Assembly (NCBI RefSeq): GCF_009711165.2
Contig: NZ_WMID02000006.1
Span: 62,001-126,000, forward strand
Direction of reading: 5' to 3'
DNA length: 64,000 bases
Origin: Flavobacterium sp. MC2016-06
GTDB lineage: Bacteria; Bacteroidota; Bacteroidia; Flavobacteriales; Flavobacteriaceae
Numbering within the stretch: the first letter of the stretch is position 1; each line of letters starts with the position of its first letter. A program made the translations under genes and the position numbers. Below the pieces are notes generated by a model. It had not been told where the DNA came from, ran no database searches, and saw only the letters and a list, made by a program, of their open reading frames with translations. Shown one piece after another: positions 17,392 through 27,327 of this stretch.

Positions 17392-18852
17392 TTGGGATTA
17401 TATAAAAATCTGTTCAAACAAACTGCTATTTACGGACTAGCAACGGTTTTACCGAGAATGCTGAGTTTTTTACTAGTTAGATTGTACACTGGTATTTTGC
17501 CAACTGCAGAATACGGCGAGGTTTCGATCGTTTTATCATGGATGGTTTTCTTTAACGTCGTTCTTTCGTACGGAATGGAAACTGCATTTTTTAGATTCTA
17601 CAGTGCCGAAGAAGACAAGAAAAATGTCATCGCGACTTCTACAATTTCTGTTTTTTGGACTTCTATAATTTTCTTATTTGTTGCTTTAATTTTTAGAAAT
17701 ACATTGGCAAGCCTTGCCGAAGTGGACGTTCAGTATGTTACTTATACAGTTTGGATTTTGGTTTTAGACGCCTTGGTTTTAATTCCTTTTTCTAAATTAA
17801 GAGCCAACCAAAGACCAATAGTTTATGCCGCAATCAAGATTGGAAACGTGATAATAAATTTATTACTGAATATCTTTTTCTTGATGTATCTTCCTAAACT
17901 TGCCGCTTCACATCCAAATTCAGTTTGGGATAATTTATATGTAGAAAATTTCCAGATTGCTTATATTTTCATTGCAAACCTATTGGCAAGTTTAGCCACA
18001 TTTATTGTGCTTTCGCCAAATTATCTTGGTTTAGGTCGAAAATTTGATCTTGTACTTTGGAAGAAAATGATGAAATACGGTCTTCCAATTTTGGTTGCTG
18101 GATTAGCATTTGCGGTTAACGAACATTTCGATAAAATTCTATTAGGTTATTTACTGCCAGAAAACATTGCAAAATCTGAAGTTGGAGCATATTCAGCTTG
18201 TTATAAACTAGGCTTATTTATGGTTTTGTTTGCAACTGCGTTTAGATTAGGAATTGAGCCGTTCTTTTTCAGTCATGCTAAAAACGAAAATGCACCACAA
18301 ACTTATGCCGTAATTACTAAATACTTTGTAATTCTGGGTTCACTAATTCTTTTGGGAGTTATTGTTTTTGCAGATCTTTTAAAATTTCTTTTACTTAACG
18401 ATAAAGCTTATTGGGAAGCTATGAAAGTAGTGCCGCTTATTATTTTGGCAAACTTCTTTTTAGGAATCTACAACAACTTATCAGTATGGTATAAACTGAC
18501 TGATAAAACAAAAATTGGCGCTTATATTTCTATTGTAGGTGCAATAATAACGTTGGTTTTAAACTATTTTTTAATTCCAAGATACAGTTACTACGGTTCA
18601 GCAATTGCTACAATTTCTGCTTACGGAAGTATGATGTTAATCTCTTATATTTTAGGAAATAAATACTATCCGATACCTTACGACATGAAAAAAATTGGAG
18701 CTTATTTAGGAGTTTCAATTCTATTTTCTATTATTTCTTTTTACGGATTTAGAGAAAAATATTATGTTGGAATACCATTATTCTTAGCCTTCATGTATAT
18801 GGTGTATCATTACGAAAAGGAAACTATTCATGGAATTATGAAAAGAAAGTAA
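17392..18852 (+). CDS. oligosaccharide flippase (Wzx/MOP superfamily)
   Basis: The 486-residue protein has about 12-14 membrane helices. It shows polysaccharide-flippase features: an N-terminal FKQTAIYGLATVLPRMLSF segment with amphipathic start, charged loops after helices 2 and 4, and a central repeat. The family moves lipid-linked sugars across the inner membrane in LPS, capsule or glycan assembly. The start is taken as TTG; no suitable ATG lies near. A promoter sits just upstream. It leads a run that includes a sugar nucleotidyltransferase. Confidence 0.85.
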   Translation: MGLYKNLFKQTAIYGLATVLPRMLSFLLVRLYTGILPTAEYGEVSIVLSWMVFFNVVLSYGMETAFFRFYSAEEDKKNVIATSTISVFWTSIIFLFVALIFRNTLASLAEVDVQYVTYTVWILVLDALVLIPFSKLRANQRPIVYAAIKIGNVIINLLLNIFFLMYLPKLAASHPNSVWDNLYVENFQIAYIFIANLLASLATFIVLSPNYLGLGRKFDLVLWKKMMKYGLPILVAGLAFAVNEHFDKILLGYLLPENIAKSEVGAYSACYKLGLFMVLFATAFRLGIEPFFFSHAKNENAPQTYAVITKYFVILGSLILLGVIVFADLLKFLLLNDKAYWEAMKVVPLIILANFFLGIYNNLSVWYKLTDKTKIGAYISIVGAIITLVLNYFLIPRYSYYGSAIATISAYGSMMLISYILGNKYYPIPYDMKKIGAYLGVSILFSIISFYGFREKYYVGIPLFLAFMYMVYHYEKETIHGIMKRK

Positions 18853-18882
18853 TCCTACTTTTTAATCTTTTTAAAACAAAAA

Positions 18883-19317
18883 ATGAAAATACAAATTATA
18901 AATAAATCACAGCACGCATTACCAAATTACGAAACTATTGCTTCGGCAGGAATGGATTTACGTGCTAATTTAACAGAAGCGATAACCTTAAAACCATTAG
19001 GAAGAACCATTGTAAAAACGGGACTTTTTATAGAATTACCTATTGGTTACGAAGCACAAGTGCGACCAAGAAGTGGATTAGCTGCTAAAAAAGGAGTTAC
19101 AGTTCTAAATTCTCCAGGAACTGTTGATGCTGATTATAGAGGAGAAATAGGCGTAATTTTAGTAAATTTATCCAATGAAGATTTTGTAATCGAAAATGGA
19201 GAACGAATTGCACAATTGATTATTGCCAAACATGAAAGAGCAGAATGGATAGAAGTTGAAGAACTTTCTGAAACCTCTAGAGGTGAAGGCGGTTTTGGAA
19301 GTACGGGAGTAAAATAG
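18883..19317 (+). CDS. dut: dUTP diphosphatase
   Basis: The 144-residue protein has all five dUTPase motifs: ASAGMDLRA (motif 1), RPRSGLA (motif 2), [16 protein letters not shown] (motif 3), GERIAQLI (motif 4) and the C-terminal [10 protein letters not shown] (motif 5) that closes over the active site. The trimeric enzyme cuts dUTP to dUMP and diphosphate, keeping uracil out of DNA. It lies 30 bases after the flippase gene. Confidence 0.97.
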   Translation: MKIQIINKSQHALPNYETIASAGMDLRANLTEAITLKPLGRTIVKTGLFIELPIGYEAQVRPRSGLAAKKGVTVLNSPGTVDADYRGEIGVILVNLSNEDFVIENGERIAQLIIAKHERAEWIEVEELSETSRGEGGFGSTGVK

Positions 19318-19423
19318 ATTTCAGTTTCCGTTTTCAGTAACTAGTTTTTATAATTTTTGCCACAAAAAGAAAGACCAAACCCAATGAAGATTTTTTAAAT
19401 CTTCCCATAAAAATAAAAAACGA

Positions 19424-20440
19424 ATGAAAATAATTGTCCCAATGGCAGGCCGAGGATCGAGACTTAGGCCACATACCTTAACCGTTCCAAAACCATTAAT
19501 TCCAGTTGCAGGAAAATCGATCGTACATCGTTTAGTTGAAGATATTGCTGCAATATTAAAAGAACCAATAGAAGAAGTTGCTTTTATATTAGGAGATCCG
19601 GCTTTTTTTGGAGAAGATCTTGTAGCAAGTTTAGAAGAATTGGCAGGAAGTTTAGGAGCTAAAGCATCTATTTACCGCCAAGATTTACCTTTGGGAACAG
19701 GACACGCAATTATGTGTGCAAAAGATTCACTGTCAGGACCAGCAGTAATTGCATATGCGGATACTTTGATAAGAGCTGATTTTGAATTAGATCCAGCAGC
19801 AGATGCTGTTATTTGGGTAAAACAAGTAGAACAGCCAGAAGCTTTTGGTGTGGTAAAATTAAATTCGAATAACGAAATTGTTGAATTGGTAGAAAAGCCA
19901 AAAGAATTTGTAAGCGATTTAGCCGTTATCGGAATATATTATTTTAAAGAAGTTGGGGATTTGAAAAAAGAACTTCAAAATGTTTTGGATAACAATATTC
20001 AAAATGGTGGAGAATATCAAATCAATGACGGAATTAAAGCCATGATGGCCAACGGAAAAGTTTTTAAAACAGGAAGCGTTGACGAATGGATGGACTGCGG
20101 TAACAAAGATGTTACGGTTGAAACCAACACAAGAATGTTAGGATTTTTGCACAATGACGGAGAACATTTGGTTGATTATGATGTTGTGTTAGAAAATTCA
20201 ACAATTATTCCTCCTTGTTTTATTGGCGAAAATGTAGTGTTGAAAAATGCAACAGTTGGTCCGAATGTTTCTTTAGGAAAAGGATGCCACGTTTCAGACA
20301 GTACAATCAAAAACAGTTTGGTGCAGACTTATTCTCAAATAAAAAATGCTAACTTAGACAATGCAATGATTGGAAATCACGTAAGTTATGATGGTAAGTT
20401 TACCAACATCAGCATTGGAGATTATTCTGTTTTAGAATAA
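19424..20440 (+). CDS. sugar-phosphate nucleotidyltransferase with left-handed beta-helix
   Basis: The protein has 338 residues. The N-terminus has the nucleotidyltransferase signature GRGSRLRP followed by VPKPLIPVAGKSIV. The catalytic region includes LPLGTGHAI and YADTLIRADF. From about residue 235 there are hexapeptide repeats (PPCFIGENVVLKNATVGPNV), a left-handed beta-helix. It should make an NDP-sugar from a sugar 1-phosphate and an NTP. Whether the sugar is glucose, mannose or an N-acetylhexosamine cannot be fixed from sequence alone. It fits with the flippase upstream. Confidence 0.85.
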   Translation: MKIIVPMAGRGSRLRPHTLTVPKPLIPVAGKSIVHRLVEDIAAILKEPIEEVAFILGDPAFFGEDLVASLEELAGSLGAKASIYRQDLPLGTGHAIMCAKDSLSGPAVIAYADTLIRADFELDPAADAVIWVKQVEQPEAFGVVKLNSNNEIVELVEKPKEFVSDLAVIGIYYFKEVGDLKKELQNVLDNNIQNGGEYQINDGIKAMMANGKVFKTGSVDEWMDCGNKDVTVETNTRMLGFLHNDGEHLVDYDVVLENSTIIPPCFIGENVVLKNATVGPNVSLGKGCHVSDSTIKNSLVQTYSQIKNANLDNAMIGNHVSYDGKFTNISIGDYSVLE

Positions 20441-20487
20441 AAATAGATTTAAAAAAGATTCGTTTTGTTTAAAATGAAAATTTAAAA

Positions 20488-21840
20488 ATGATGAAAAAAA
20501 GAGTTCTGGTAATTTTGTTTTTCGCTTTGTTTGGCAATTCAATTTCGGTTATGGCGCAAGTCGAACCCGAAGATATTGCTATGGCATCAGACGAATATCA
20601 AGACTCATTTTATGAATCATTAAAACAAAAAGGAATCGAAAATTACGATAAAGCAATCGTGTCTTTAGAAAAATGTATCAAACTAAAACCTAATGACGCG
20701 GTAGCTTATTTTGAATTAGGAAAAAATTATCTGGCGCTTAAACAATATCCAAGCGCACAAAATGCTTTTGAAAAAGCAACACAATTAGATCCTAAAAACA
20801 AATGGTATTGGTTAGGAATTTACGACGTAAGTTTTGAAACCAAAAATTATCCGCTGGCGATAGAAACCATCCAGAAAATTATTGTTTTTGATGAAGAATA
20901 TAAAGACGATTTAATTTCGATTTATATGATTACCAATCAATACGATAAAGCGCTTATAGCCATTAACGAGATGAACGATAAGTTTGGGAAATCATCTGAT
21001 CGTGAAATTTATAAAAATCAGATTTTATCGCAAGGCAAATATCAAAATGCAGAAATTGATAACTTGATTGATCTGATTAAAAAAAATCCGAAAGAAGAAT
21101 CAAATTATGTAAACCTGATATTCCTGTATTCAAAAGCAGAAGAAACAGATAAAGCCTTAGATGTTGCCAAACAATTAGCAAAAGAACTTCCAAATTCAGA
21201 ATGGGGGCAGGTAAGTTTGTTCAAAGGATATTTAGAAACCAATCAAGCCGATAAAGCAATTAAGTCGATGAATGTAATTTTGTCAAGTTCTAAAATTGAC
21301 ATAAAAATAAAACATCGTACCTTAAATGAATTTTTGATTTATGTGAATAAAAATCCGCAGTATGCACCAGATTTAGAAAAAGCAATTGCTTATTTTGATA
21401 ACGAAAAAGACGTTGATGTTGCAAAAGAAATTGGAAAATTTTACCACAGCAAAAATCAATATGAAAACGCGATCAAGTATTACGAAAAAGATTTAAAAAC
21501 AAATTCTGATACAGACCGCGAAACCAATATGCTTTTAATGGATGCTTATGCACAAGCCAAACAATTTGAGCAATTGACAAAAAGAGCGATGTATATGATA
21601 GAAGTTTATCCGAGTCAGCCGCAATTTTATTATTATGCAGGATTAGGAAGTAATGAGCTGCAGCAATTTAAGAACGCAAAAACCGTTTTAGAAATGGGAC
21701 TCGATTATGTTGTGGATGATAAAAAGCTCGAAGCAAATTTTAATATTCAGCTAGCAGAGACTTATAATGGTTTGGGAGATGCGAAGAAAAAAGAAATGTA
21801 TCTGCAGAAAGCCAATGAATTATTAAAACAAAAAAAGTAA
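20488..21840 (+). CDS. periplasmic TPR-repeat protein
   Basis: The 450-residue protein has a signal peptide (cut near MAQ, residue 24) and TPR motifs through most of its length (for example AVAYFELGKNYLALKQYPSAQNAFEKATQLDP). It is probably a periplasmic or outer-membrane-associated scaffold. The gene is 47 bases after the nucleotidyltransferase and 15 before a lipoprotein, within a conserved-looking Bacteroidota envelope cluster. Its precise partner is unknown. Confidence 0.8.
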   Translation: MMKKRVLVILFFALFGNSISVMAQVEPEDIAMASDEYQDSFYESLKQKGIENYDKAIVSLEKCIKLKPNDAVAYFELGKNYLALKQYPSAQNAFEKATQLDPKNKWYWLGIYDVSFETKNYPLAIETIQKIIVFDEEYKDDLISIYMITNQYDKALIAINEMNDKFGKSSDREIYKNQILSQGKYQNAEIDNLIDLIKKNPKEESNYVNLIFLYSKAEETDKALDVAKQLAKELPNSEWGQVSLFKGYLETNQADKAIKSMNVILSSSKIDIKIKHRTLNEFLIYVNKNPQYAPDLEKAIAYFDNEKDVDVAKEIGKFYHSKNQYENAIKYYEKDLKTNSDTDRETNMLLMDAYAQAKQFEQLTKRAMYMIEVYPSQPQFYYYAGLGSNELQQFKNAKTVLEMGLDYVVDDKKLEANFNIQLAETYNGLGDAKKKEMYLQKANELLKQKK

Positions 21841-21855
21841 AAGATTAAAAATTAA

Positions 21856-22638
21856 ATGAAAAAATACATTGCCATATTATTTGCATCCGTTTTCATGATT
21901 TCATGTAAATCAAAAGCAGTTGCGGTACAAAATAATACAATAGCAGAAGCTGCTCCGCCAAAAGAAGATAAAAAAGTTGTAGACAAACATTATAACAATA
22001 AGTTAGATTTTAAAACCTTATACATAAAAGCCAGCGCAAGATATGAAGACGAGAAACAAAGTCAGAATGTAACGGCAGAAATTAGAATAGAAAAAGACAA
22101 ACAGATTTTAATAAGCATTCGTTTTTTGGGAATTACCATGGCTAAAGCTATGATTACGCCAAATGCCGTAAGTTATTACGAAAAAATAAACAGCACTTAT
22201 TACGAAGGAGATTTTACAAGTTTAAGCAAATGGCTTGGAACTGATTTAGATTATAGTAAAGTACAGAACCTTTTGGTAGGAGAAGCATTTGATGATTTAA
22301 GAAAAGGAAAATATACACAGACAATTGTAGAAAATCTTTTTAAATTGGAAGATGAAAAAGACGCCAATTTGAAAAAAGCATTTTACTTAGATTCTGAAAA
22401 GTATTTAGTTCAAAAAGAAGAGATTTCGCAGCCAGCTGAAAACAAAATGTTACAGATCAATTATTCAGACAGTAAAGTTTTTGATCAAGGAACACTTCCA
22501 ACAAGTATTGAAATTAATGCGACACAGCCGAAAGGGAAAACGGATATTAATTTAAATTACAACAATATTTCATTTAATGAAGAACTTACTTTTCCTTATA
22601 GCGTGCCAAGCAGTTATAAAAAAGTTATAATTAAGTAA
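21856..22638 (+). CDS. DUF4292-like outer-membrane lipoprotein
   Basis: The 260-residue protein has a lipoprotein signal peptide with Cys17 (VFMISCKSK). The mature part has a beta-rich LolB/LolA-like look, with LYIKASARYEDEKQSQNV early and alternating strands later. I recall such proteins as DUF4292 in Bacteroidota, placed between a TPR protein and an M23 protein as here. A role in lipoprotein or lipid handling would be inference from the fold. Confidence 0.72.
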   Translation: MKKYIAILFASVFMISCKSKAVAVQNNTIAEAAPPKEDKKVVDKHYNNKLDFKTLYIKASARYEDEKQSQNVTAEIRIEKDKQILISIRFLGITMAKAMITPNAVSYYEKINSTYYEGDFTSLSKWLGTDLDYSKVQNLLVGEAFDDLRKGKYTQTIVENLFKLEDEKDANLKKAFYLDSEKYLVQKEEISQPAENKMLQINYSDSKVFDQGTLPTSIEINATQPKGKTDINLNYNNISFNEELTFPYSVPSSYKKVIIK

Positions 22639-22661
22639 ATTTGCAAAAAGAAAATAGAAAC

Positions 22662-23915
22662 ATGCCAAAATTTCTCCTAAGCCTAATTTTTATATGCGCT
22701 ACTACTTTTATGTGGGCGCAAGATTCGCAGCAAGAAAAACTTGAACAGCGAAAAGCGCAAATTCTACAGGAAATTAAAGACAATGAAAAAATGTTGCAAA
22801 CTGTACGAAAAAAAGAAAAATCGGCAGTAAACGAATATTTAATTCAGACCAATAAAATTAAACTGAAAGAGAAATTAATTAATACCACAGCAAAGCAGGA
22901 AAAATTGATTAGTAACGACATGTATATTAATCAAGTTCAAGTTAATAAACTTAAAAAAGAATTAACCGTTCTTAAAGAAGACTATGCTAAAATGATTTTA
23001 AAATCATACAAAAGCCGTTCTGAGCAAAGCCGCGCCATGTTTATTTTGTCATCAGAAAGTTTTTTGCAAGCCTACAAAAGAGCACAATATTTAAAACAAT
23101 ATACCAATTATAGAAAAAATCAAGGATTAGAAATTCAATCTAAATCAGCTCAGTTAGTAGATTTTAACGCAAAATTAGACGGGCAGAGAAAAGTAAAGAA
23201 AAAGATAATTGTTGAAAACCAAAAAGAACGAGTTGCTTTAGAAGTAGAAAAGAAAGAGCAGCAAAAATTGGTAAATGAGCTTAAAAAAGATAAAAATAAA
23301 ATTGCCTCAGATATTAAATCAAAACAAAGCGAATCTAAAAGAATCGATAGACAAATTGATCGTTTAATACGTGAAGCAATTGCCGAAGCCAATAGAAAAG
23401 CGGCATTAGAAAAAGCAAAAGAAAACCCAGGATCAACCGCTCCAAAAGCACCAGTTTCTTCGTCTAAAATTGCGATGACACCAGAAGACAAAGTTTTGGC
23501 CGCCGATTTTAAAGCCAATAGAGGAAGACTGCCTTGGCCTGTAGAAAAAGGATTTATTTCGTTAGGATATGGAGATCAGCCTCACCCATTAATTCCTTCA
23601 ATTACAATTCATAATTCTGGAGTTGAGATCACTACAGAAGATGGAGCAAATGCCAGAGCCGTTTTTGCAGGAGAAGTATTTAGTATTATGGTTTTATCGC
23701 CTGTAAATACGGTAGTTATGATTCAGCACGGAGATTATTTCAGTGTTTACCAAAATTTAAGCAAAGTTTATGTAAGCAAAGGAGAGAAGGTAACTATTAA
23801 ACAAAATATTGGAAAAGTAAGAACCAGCGGCGATACAGGAAAAACAATCATAAAGTTTTTGATTCTTCAAAATACGACAAACAACGATCCAGAAGGATGG
23901 TTACAAAGAAGATAA
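22662..23915 (+). CDS. EnvC-like M23/LytM-domain protein, probably catalytically dead
   Basis: From the ATG at 22662 the protein has 417 residues: a signal peptide ending in MWAQ, a long coiled coil (about 20-240), a linker and a C-terminal LytM/M23 domain. Active M23 peptidases use HxnD and HxH zinc ligands. Here the first site reads HNSGVEI, with Glu in place of Asp, and the expected HxH strand reads KFLIL, so zinc binding is probably lost. EnvC and NlpD are similar degenerate LytM proteins that activate cell-wall amidases. An amidase gene lies at 31974 in this window. A terminator follows. Confidence 0.85.
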   Translation: MPKFLLSLIFICATTFMWAQDSQQEKLEQRKAQILQEIKDNEKMLQTVRKKEKSAVNEYLIQTNKIKLKEKLINTTAKQEKLISNDMYINQVQVNKLKKELTVLKEDYAKMILKSYKSRSEQSRAMFILSSESFLQAYKRAQYLKQYTNYRKNQGLEIQSKSAQLVDFNAKLDGQRKVKKKIIVENQKERVALEVEKKEQQKLVNELKKDKNKIASDIKSKQSESKRIDRQIDRLIREAIAEANRKAALEKAKENPGSTAPKAPVSSSKIAMTPEDKVLAADFKANRGRLPWPVEKGFISLGYGDQPHPLIPSITIHNSGVEITTEDGANARAVFAGEVFSIMVLSPVNTVVMIQHGDYFSVYQNLSKVYVSKGEKVTIKQNIGKVRTSGDTGKTIIKFLILQNTTNNDPEGWLQRR

Positions 23916-23918
23916 AAG

Positions 23919-23946
23919 AAAGGGAGCAAATTGCTCCCTTTTTTAT
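23919..23946. terminator. bidirectional terminator between convergent genes
   Basis: The palindrome AAGGGAGCAATTTGCTCCCTT-like stem (23920-23940) is flanked by As on the left and Ts on the right. It serves the M23 gene on the plus strand and the transglutaminase gene on the minus strand, whose last codons run into it. Confidence 0.85.
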
Positions 23947-24899
23947 TGCTGTTGCTGTTGTTGCTGCTGCAGATGATCCATATAATCTAACTGTTCTTGA
24001 ACGCGATATGAAACTTCTTGAAGCTTTACATCGTTAATTTCTTCAAACTGTCGTCCGTCTTCATAACCAATCGAAACACAGACCGAAAGTGTTTGTCTTG
24101 CCAAACCTTTAAAAGTTCCTTTAATAGGCGTACAATCACTAAAATTTCGACCAACAGAAAGGCGAACGTGATTGTCCATGGTCCAAATATTATTCGTCGG
24201 ATCTAAACCTAGCCAGCCTTGTTTTGGTGTATAAATTTCGACCCAGGCATGTGTTGCACCTTCTCCGCGAAGACCGCTTTCGTTTGGGCAGATATAACCG
24301 CTAACATATCTCGACGGAATTCCTGCCGTACGTAAAAGCTGCAATAAAATATGAGCAAAATCTTGACAGACACCTTTTTTAAGTGTTAGAATTTCGTCAA
24401 TAGTAGTTTCGATATTCGTGATTCCTTTAGTATAGGTAAAATTGTCAAAAACGTAAGCATTGCATTGTTGAGCAATTTCAATAATGGATTTATTTTCTAT
24501 TCCAATCGTTTTTAGAATTGCTTCAATATCTTTTTGTTTCTCGATATCTTCAAGATAACAAAGGCGTAATAATAAAATACTCTTTTCTTTCTCGCCCTGT
24601 ATATCATTCACGGAAGTGGCATCAATCTCAGGAATTTTGAGCGAATGATTAACGCGAACCAACATTCTGGACTCAATTGTCATTTCGGTATGAGCATCCA
24701 AAACATTAAAATTCCCGACGCGATTTCCATAATAATCTTCCGAAATGTCAACATCTGGATTATGTGTTATGAGAATCTGATATTGTAAAACTTCTTGATT
24801 TTGAAAATGATGAGGAAACAATCTTATTTCATTAATACTTTCTTTTATGGGATAATCGTATTGGTATTTTGTAAGGTGAACTATTTTGAAAAGCGCCAT
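23943..24899 (-). CDS. transglutaminase-like cysteine protease with poly-Gln tail
   Basis: The 318-residue protein has an N-terminal beta domain (bacterial transglutaminase-like N-terminal type) and a transglutaminase core with catalytic Cys in GVCQDFAHI, His in GATHAWVEIY and Asp in GLDPTN. The protein ends in LQQQQQQQQ, coded by mixed CAG/CAA codons directly before the stop. It is the third gene of a trio with alpha-E and circularly permuted ATP-grasp genes, an association linked to peptide synthesis or protein modification. The poly-Gln tail could itself be an amide substrate, which is speculation. Confidence 0.88.
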   Translation of the reverse strand: MALFKIVHLTKYQYDYPIKESINEIRLFPHHFQNQEVLQYQILITHNPDVDISEDYYGNRVGNFNVLDAHTEMTIESRMLVRVNHSLKIPEIDATSVNDIQGEKEKSILLLRLCYLEDIEKQKDIEAILKTIGIENKSIIEIAQQCNAYVFDNFTYTKGITNIETTIDEILTLKKGVCQDFAHILLQLLRTAGIPSRYVSGYICPNESGLRGEGATHAWVEIYTPKQGWLGLDPTNNIWTMDNHVRLSVGRNFSDCTPIKGTFKGLARQTLSVCVSIGYEDGRQFEEINDVKLQEVSYRVQEQLDYMDHLQQQQQQQQ

Positions 24900-24903
24900 A
24901 TTT

Positions 24904-25857
24904 TTAGGTATAAGAAAAGAATAATTTAGAGAAATCGGTTGAAAATTGAAGGAGTTGATTTTTTGCGTTTTTCAAAACTTCTTCCAATTCCTGATTCGTT
25001 AAATGCTGATAATCTGTAAATTCAATATAGCTTTTCAAACGGCCAAATTGGTTCGACAAAGTTCGTGCTTCACTCAAATTATTGTCTTTAAACAAACAAT
25101 CTAAATAAGTGCTTATAAAATCTAGAGTATAAATTACAGAGTGCGCAAAATCTTTATTGAAGATTACTTGGTGCACCACTTTTCTGTTGTGAGAAATGTT
25201 GCTGTAACTTTTTAAATATAATTCATAGCCAGAAAGCGATAATAGCAATCGGCGCCAGTACAATAAATCTTCTTCACCTTCGAGATTATAATTTATGGGC
25301 GAAAAATAAGCTTGTGTCATCGATATAGTTTGTAAACACCTTTCAATGTGTCTGCCAATGCTCGAAAAACACCAGCTTAAACCTCTTGGCATTGTGACCT
25401 GCATAATTCCATTATAAAGTAATAAATCCTTATTGAGTTTGGTAATTATTTTTAAAGCATCAGAACCTTCCAATTTTTTTGGCAAATCAGAAGTATTCAT
25501 ATAATGATACATCGAGTTGATGTGTTCCCACAATTCTTTGGTGATTTTATCTTGAGAACCACGTGCATTTTCGCGTGCTTTTACCACCAGATTTTTCACC
25601 GAATTATCATTTTGATTGTCACAAATAATATATTTTAAAACATAAGTGGTGTCATATTGTATCGCGTGAATTTTATCCTGAGACAAATTGGTATAGTATT
25701 CTAAAAGAGGTTTGTAACCCTGAAAATCATTAATTTCTTTATCAAAAGATAATATATAAGATGTGTTTAAAGTAAGCAGCATCCCATCAGTTCTTTCCAT
25801 GTATCGGTTCAACCAAAACATTCCATCGGCAACTCTACTAAGCATATTTACTTCCAT
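24904..25857 (-). CDS. alpha-E domain protein (DUF403)
   Basis: The 317-residue all-alpha protein begins MLSRVADGMFWLNRYMERTDGM after a short leader (MEVN), the hallmark opening of the alpha-E family. It has no signal peptide. Its reaction is not established; the family almost always sits beside a type 2 circularly permuted ATP-grasp and a transglutaminase, as here. It lies 4 bases upstream of the transglutaminase gene and 33 bases after the ATP-grasp gene. Start could also be the Met at residue 5. Confidence 0.9.
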   Translation of the reverse strand: MEVNMLSRVADGMFWLNRYMERTDGMLLTLNTSYILSFDKEINDFQGYKPLLEYYTNLSQDKIHAIQYDTTYVLKYIICDNQNDNSVKNLVVKARENARGSQDKITKELWEHINSMYHYMNTSDLPKKLEGSDALKIITKLNKDLLLYNGIMQVTMPRGLSWCFSSIGRHIERCLQTISMTQAYFSPINYNLEGEEDLLYWRRLLLSLSGYELYLKSYSNISHNRKVVHQVIFNKDFAHSVIYTLDFISTYLDCLFKDNNLSEARTLSNQFGRLKSYIEFTDYQHLTNQELEEVLKNAKNQLLQFSTDFSKLFFSYT

Positions 25858-25890
25858 TTTTGAATGTTATTACTATTTTCAAAGTCATAA

Positions 25891-27327
25891 TTATTTGATG
25901 ATCCAAGTATCCTTACTGCCGCCGCCTTGAGAAGAATTTACGACCAAAGAACCTTCTGTTAAAGCAACACGGGTTAAACCGCCGGGAACAATCTGAATTC
26001 CTTTTGGCCCGCATAATGCATAAGGACGTAAATCGACGTGGCGTAATTTGAGTTCGCCGTCAATTAAACACGGAACGGTGCTCAACTGAATAATAGGCTG
26101 TGCAATAAAATTCCGAGGCGTTTTTGTAATGGCAATTTTAGCGTCTTCAATTTCTTCCTGAGTTGCTTTGTTGCCCATAATCATTCCGTAACCGCCGCTT
26201 TGGTTGGTTTCTTTAACCACCATAGTTTCCATATTGGCAAAAACGTGTTCACGTTCATCTAAATTTTCCATTCTATAAGTTGGAACATTTTTCAAGATCG
26301 GTTCTTCATTCATATAATATTTAATCATATCAGGAACGTAAGCATAAACCGCTTTATCGTCGGCAACGCCATTTCCCACGGCATTTACAAGAGCAACATT
26401 TCCTTGTCGATAAGCGCTTATTAAACCCGGAACACCAAGCGCGCTGTCTGGTTTAAAAACCAAAGGATCGAGATATTCATCATCCAAACGACGGTAAATA
26501 ACATCAACTTGCTGTAAACCCGAAGTTGTTTTCATGTAAACACGGCTGTTATTCACAACCAAATCTCGTCCTTCAACAAGCGGAATTCCCATCTGGCGAG
26601 CCAAATAAGTATGCTCATAATAAGCAGAATTATAAACGCCCGGAGTCAGCAGAACCACATTTGGATTGGAGACATTTCGAGGTGACAAGGAAACCAAAAT
26701 ATTGTGAAAAATCATTGGATAATTGCTTACCATACTCACGTGATTTGACGAAAGCATATCTGGAAAAATACGCTTTGTAATTTCGCGATTTTCCAACATA
26801 TAACTTACACCGCTCGGACATCGTAAATTATCTTCAAGTACATAAAATTCGCCTTTTGCTCCGCGAATCAAATCGATGCCAGCAATGTGGACATGAATAT
26901 TATGAGGCACTTTTATACCTTGAACTTCTTGAATATAATGCGGACATGAAGCGATTAATCCTGCAGGAATAATGCCGTCTTTTACAATATTCTGATCGTT
27001 ATAAACATCTTCGAGAAATAAATTTAAAGCCAGCAAACGCTGTTTTATTCCAGACTCAACTTCAAGCCAGTCTTTTTGGGTTATAATTCTCGGAATAATA
27101 TCAAACGGAAAAATGCGTTCAATTCCGTTATCGTCGTCGCTGTAAACAGTAAAAGTAATACCCTGATTCATGAACAAATCTGAGGCTTGGTTTTGTTTAT
27201 TGGTTAGATTTTTGTGACTTAAACTTTGTAACGTCTTAAAAACTTGGCTGTAAGAATCTCGAACACCATCTTTAGAGAACATTTCATCCCAACCTTTATG
27301 ATTTAAACTTGGTGCTAATTTTGCCAT
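25891..27327 (-). CDS. circularly permuted type 2 ATP-grasp protein
   Basis: The 478-residue protein matches the DUF404/DUF407 family: FPFDIIPRIITQKDW, LRCPSGVSYMLENR, a Gly-rich stretch ESGGYG-like (QSGGYGMIMG) and the ending VVNSSQGGGSKDTWI. Such enzymes are predicted ATP-dependent amide ligases acting on peptides. It leads the minus-strand trio. A possible -7 box lies 70 bases upstream (27398-27405). No Anbu-type peptidase gene, a common companion, is visible in the window. Confidence 0.92.
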   Translation of the reverse strand: MAKLAPSLNHKGWDEMFSKDGVRDSYSQVFKTLQSLSHKNLTNKQNQASDLFMNQGITFTVYSDDDNGIERIFPFDIIPRIITQKDWLEVESGIKQRLLALNLFLEDVYNDQNIVKDGIIPAGLIASCPHYIQEVQGIKVPHNIHVHIAGIDLIRGAKGEFYVLEDNLRCPSGVSYMLENREITKRIFPDMLSSNHVSMVSNYPMIFHNILVSLSPRNVSNPNVVLLTPGVYNSAYYEHTYLARQMGIPLVEGRDLVVNNSRVYMKTTSGLQQVDVIYRRLDDEYLDPLVFKPDSALGVPGLISAYRQGNVALVNAVGNGVADDKAVYAYVPDMIKYYMNEEPILKNVPTYRMENLDEREHVFANMETMVVKETNQSGGYGMIMGNKATQEEIEDAKIAITKTPRNFIAQPIIQLSTVPCLIDGELKLRHVDLRPYALCGPKGIQIVPGGLTRVALTEGSLVVNSSQGGGSKDTWIIK

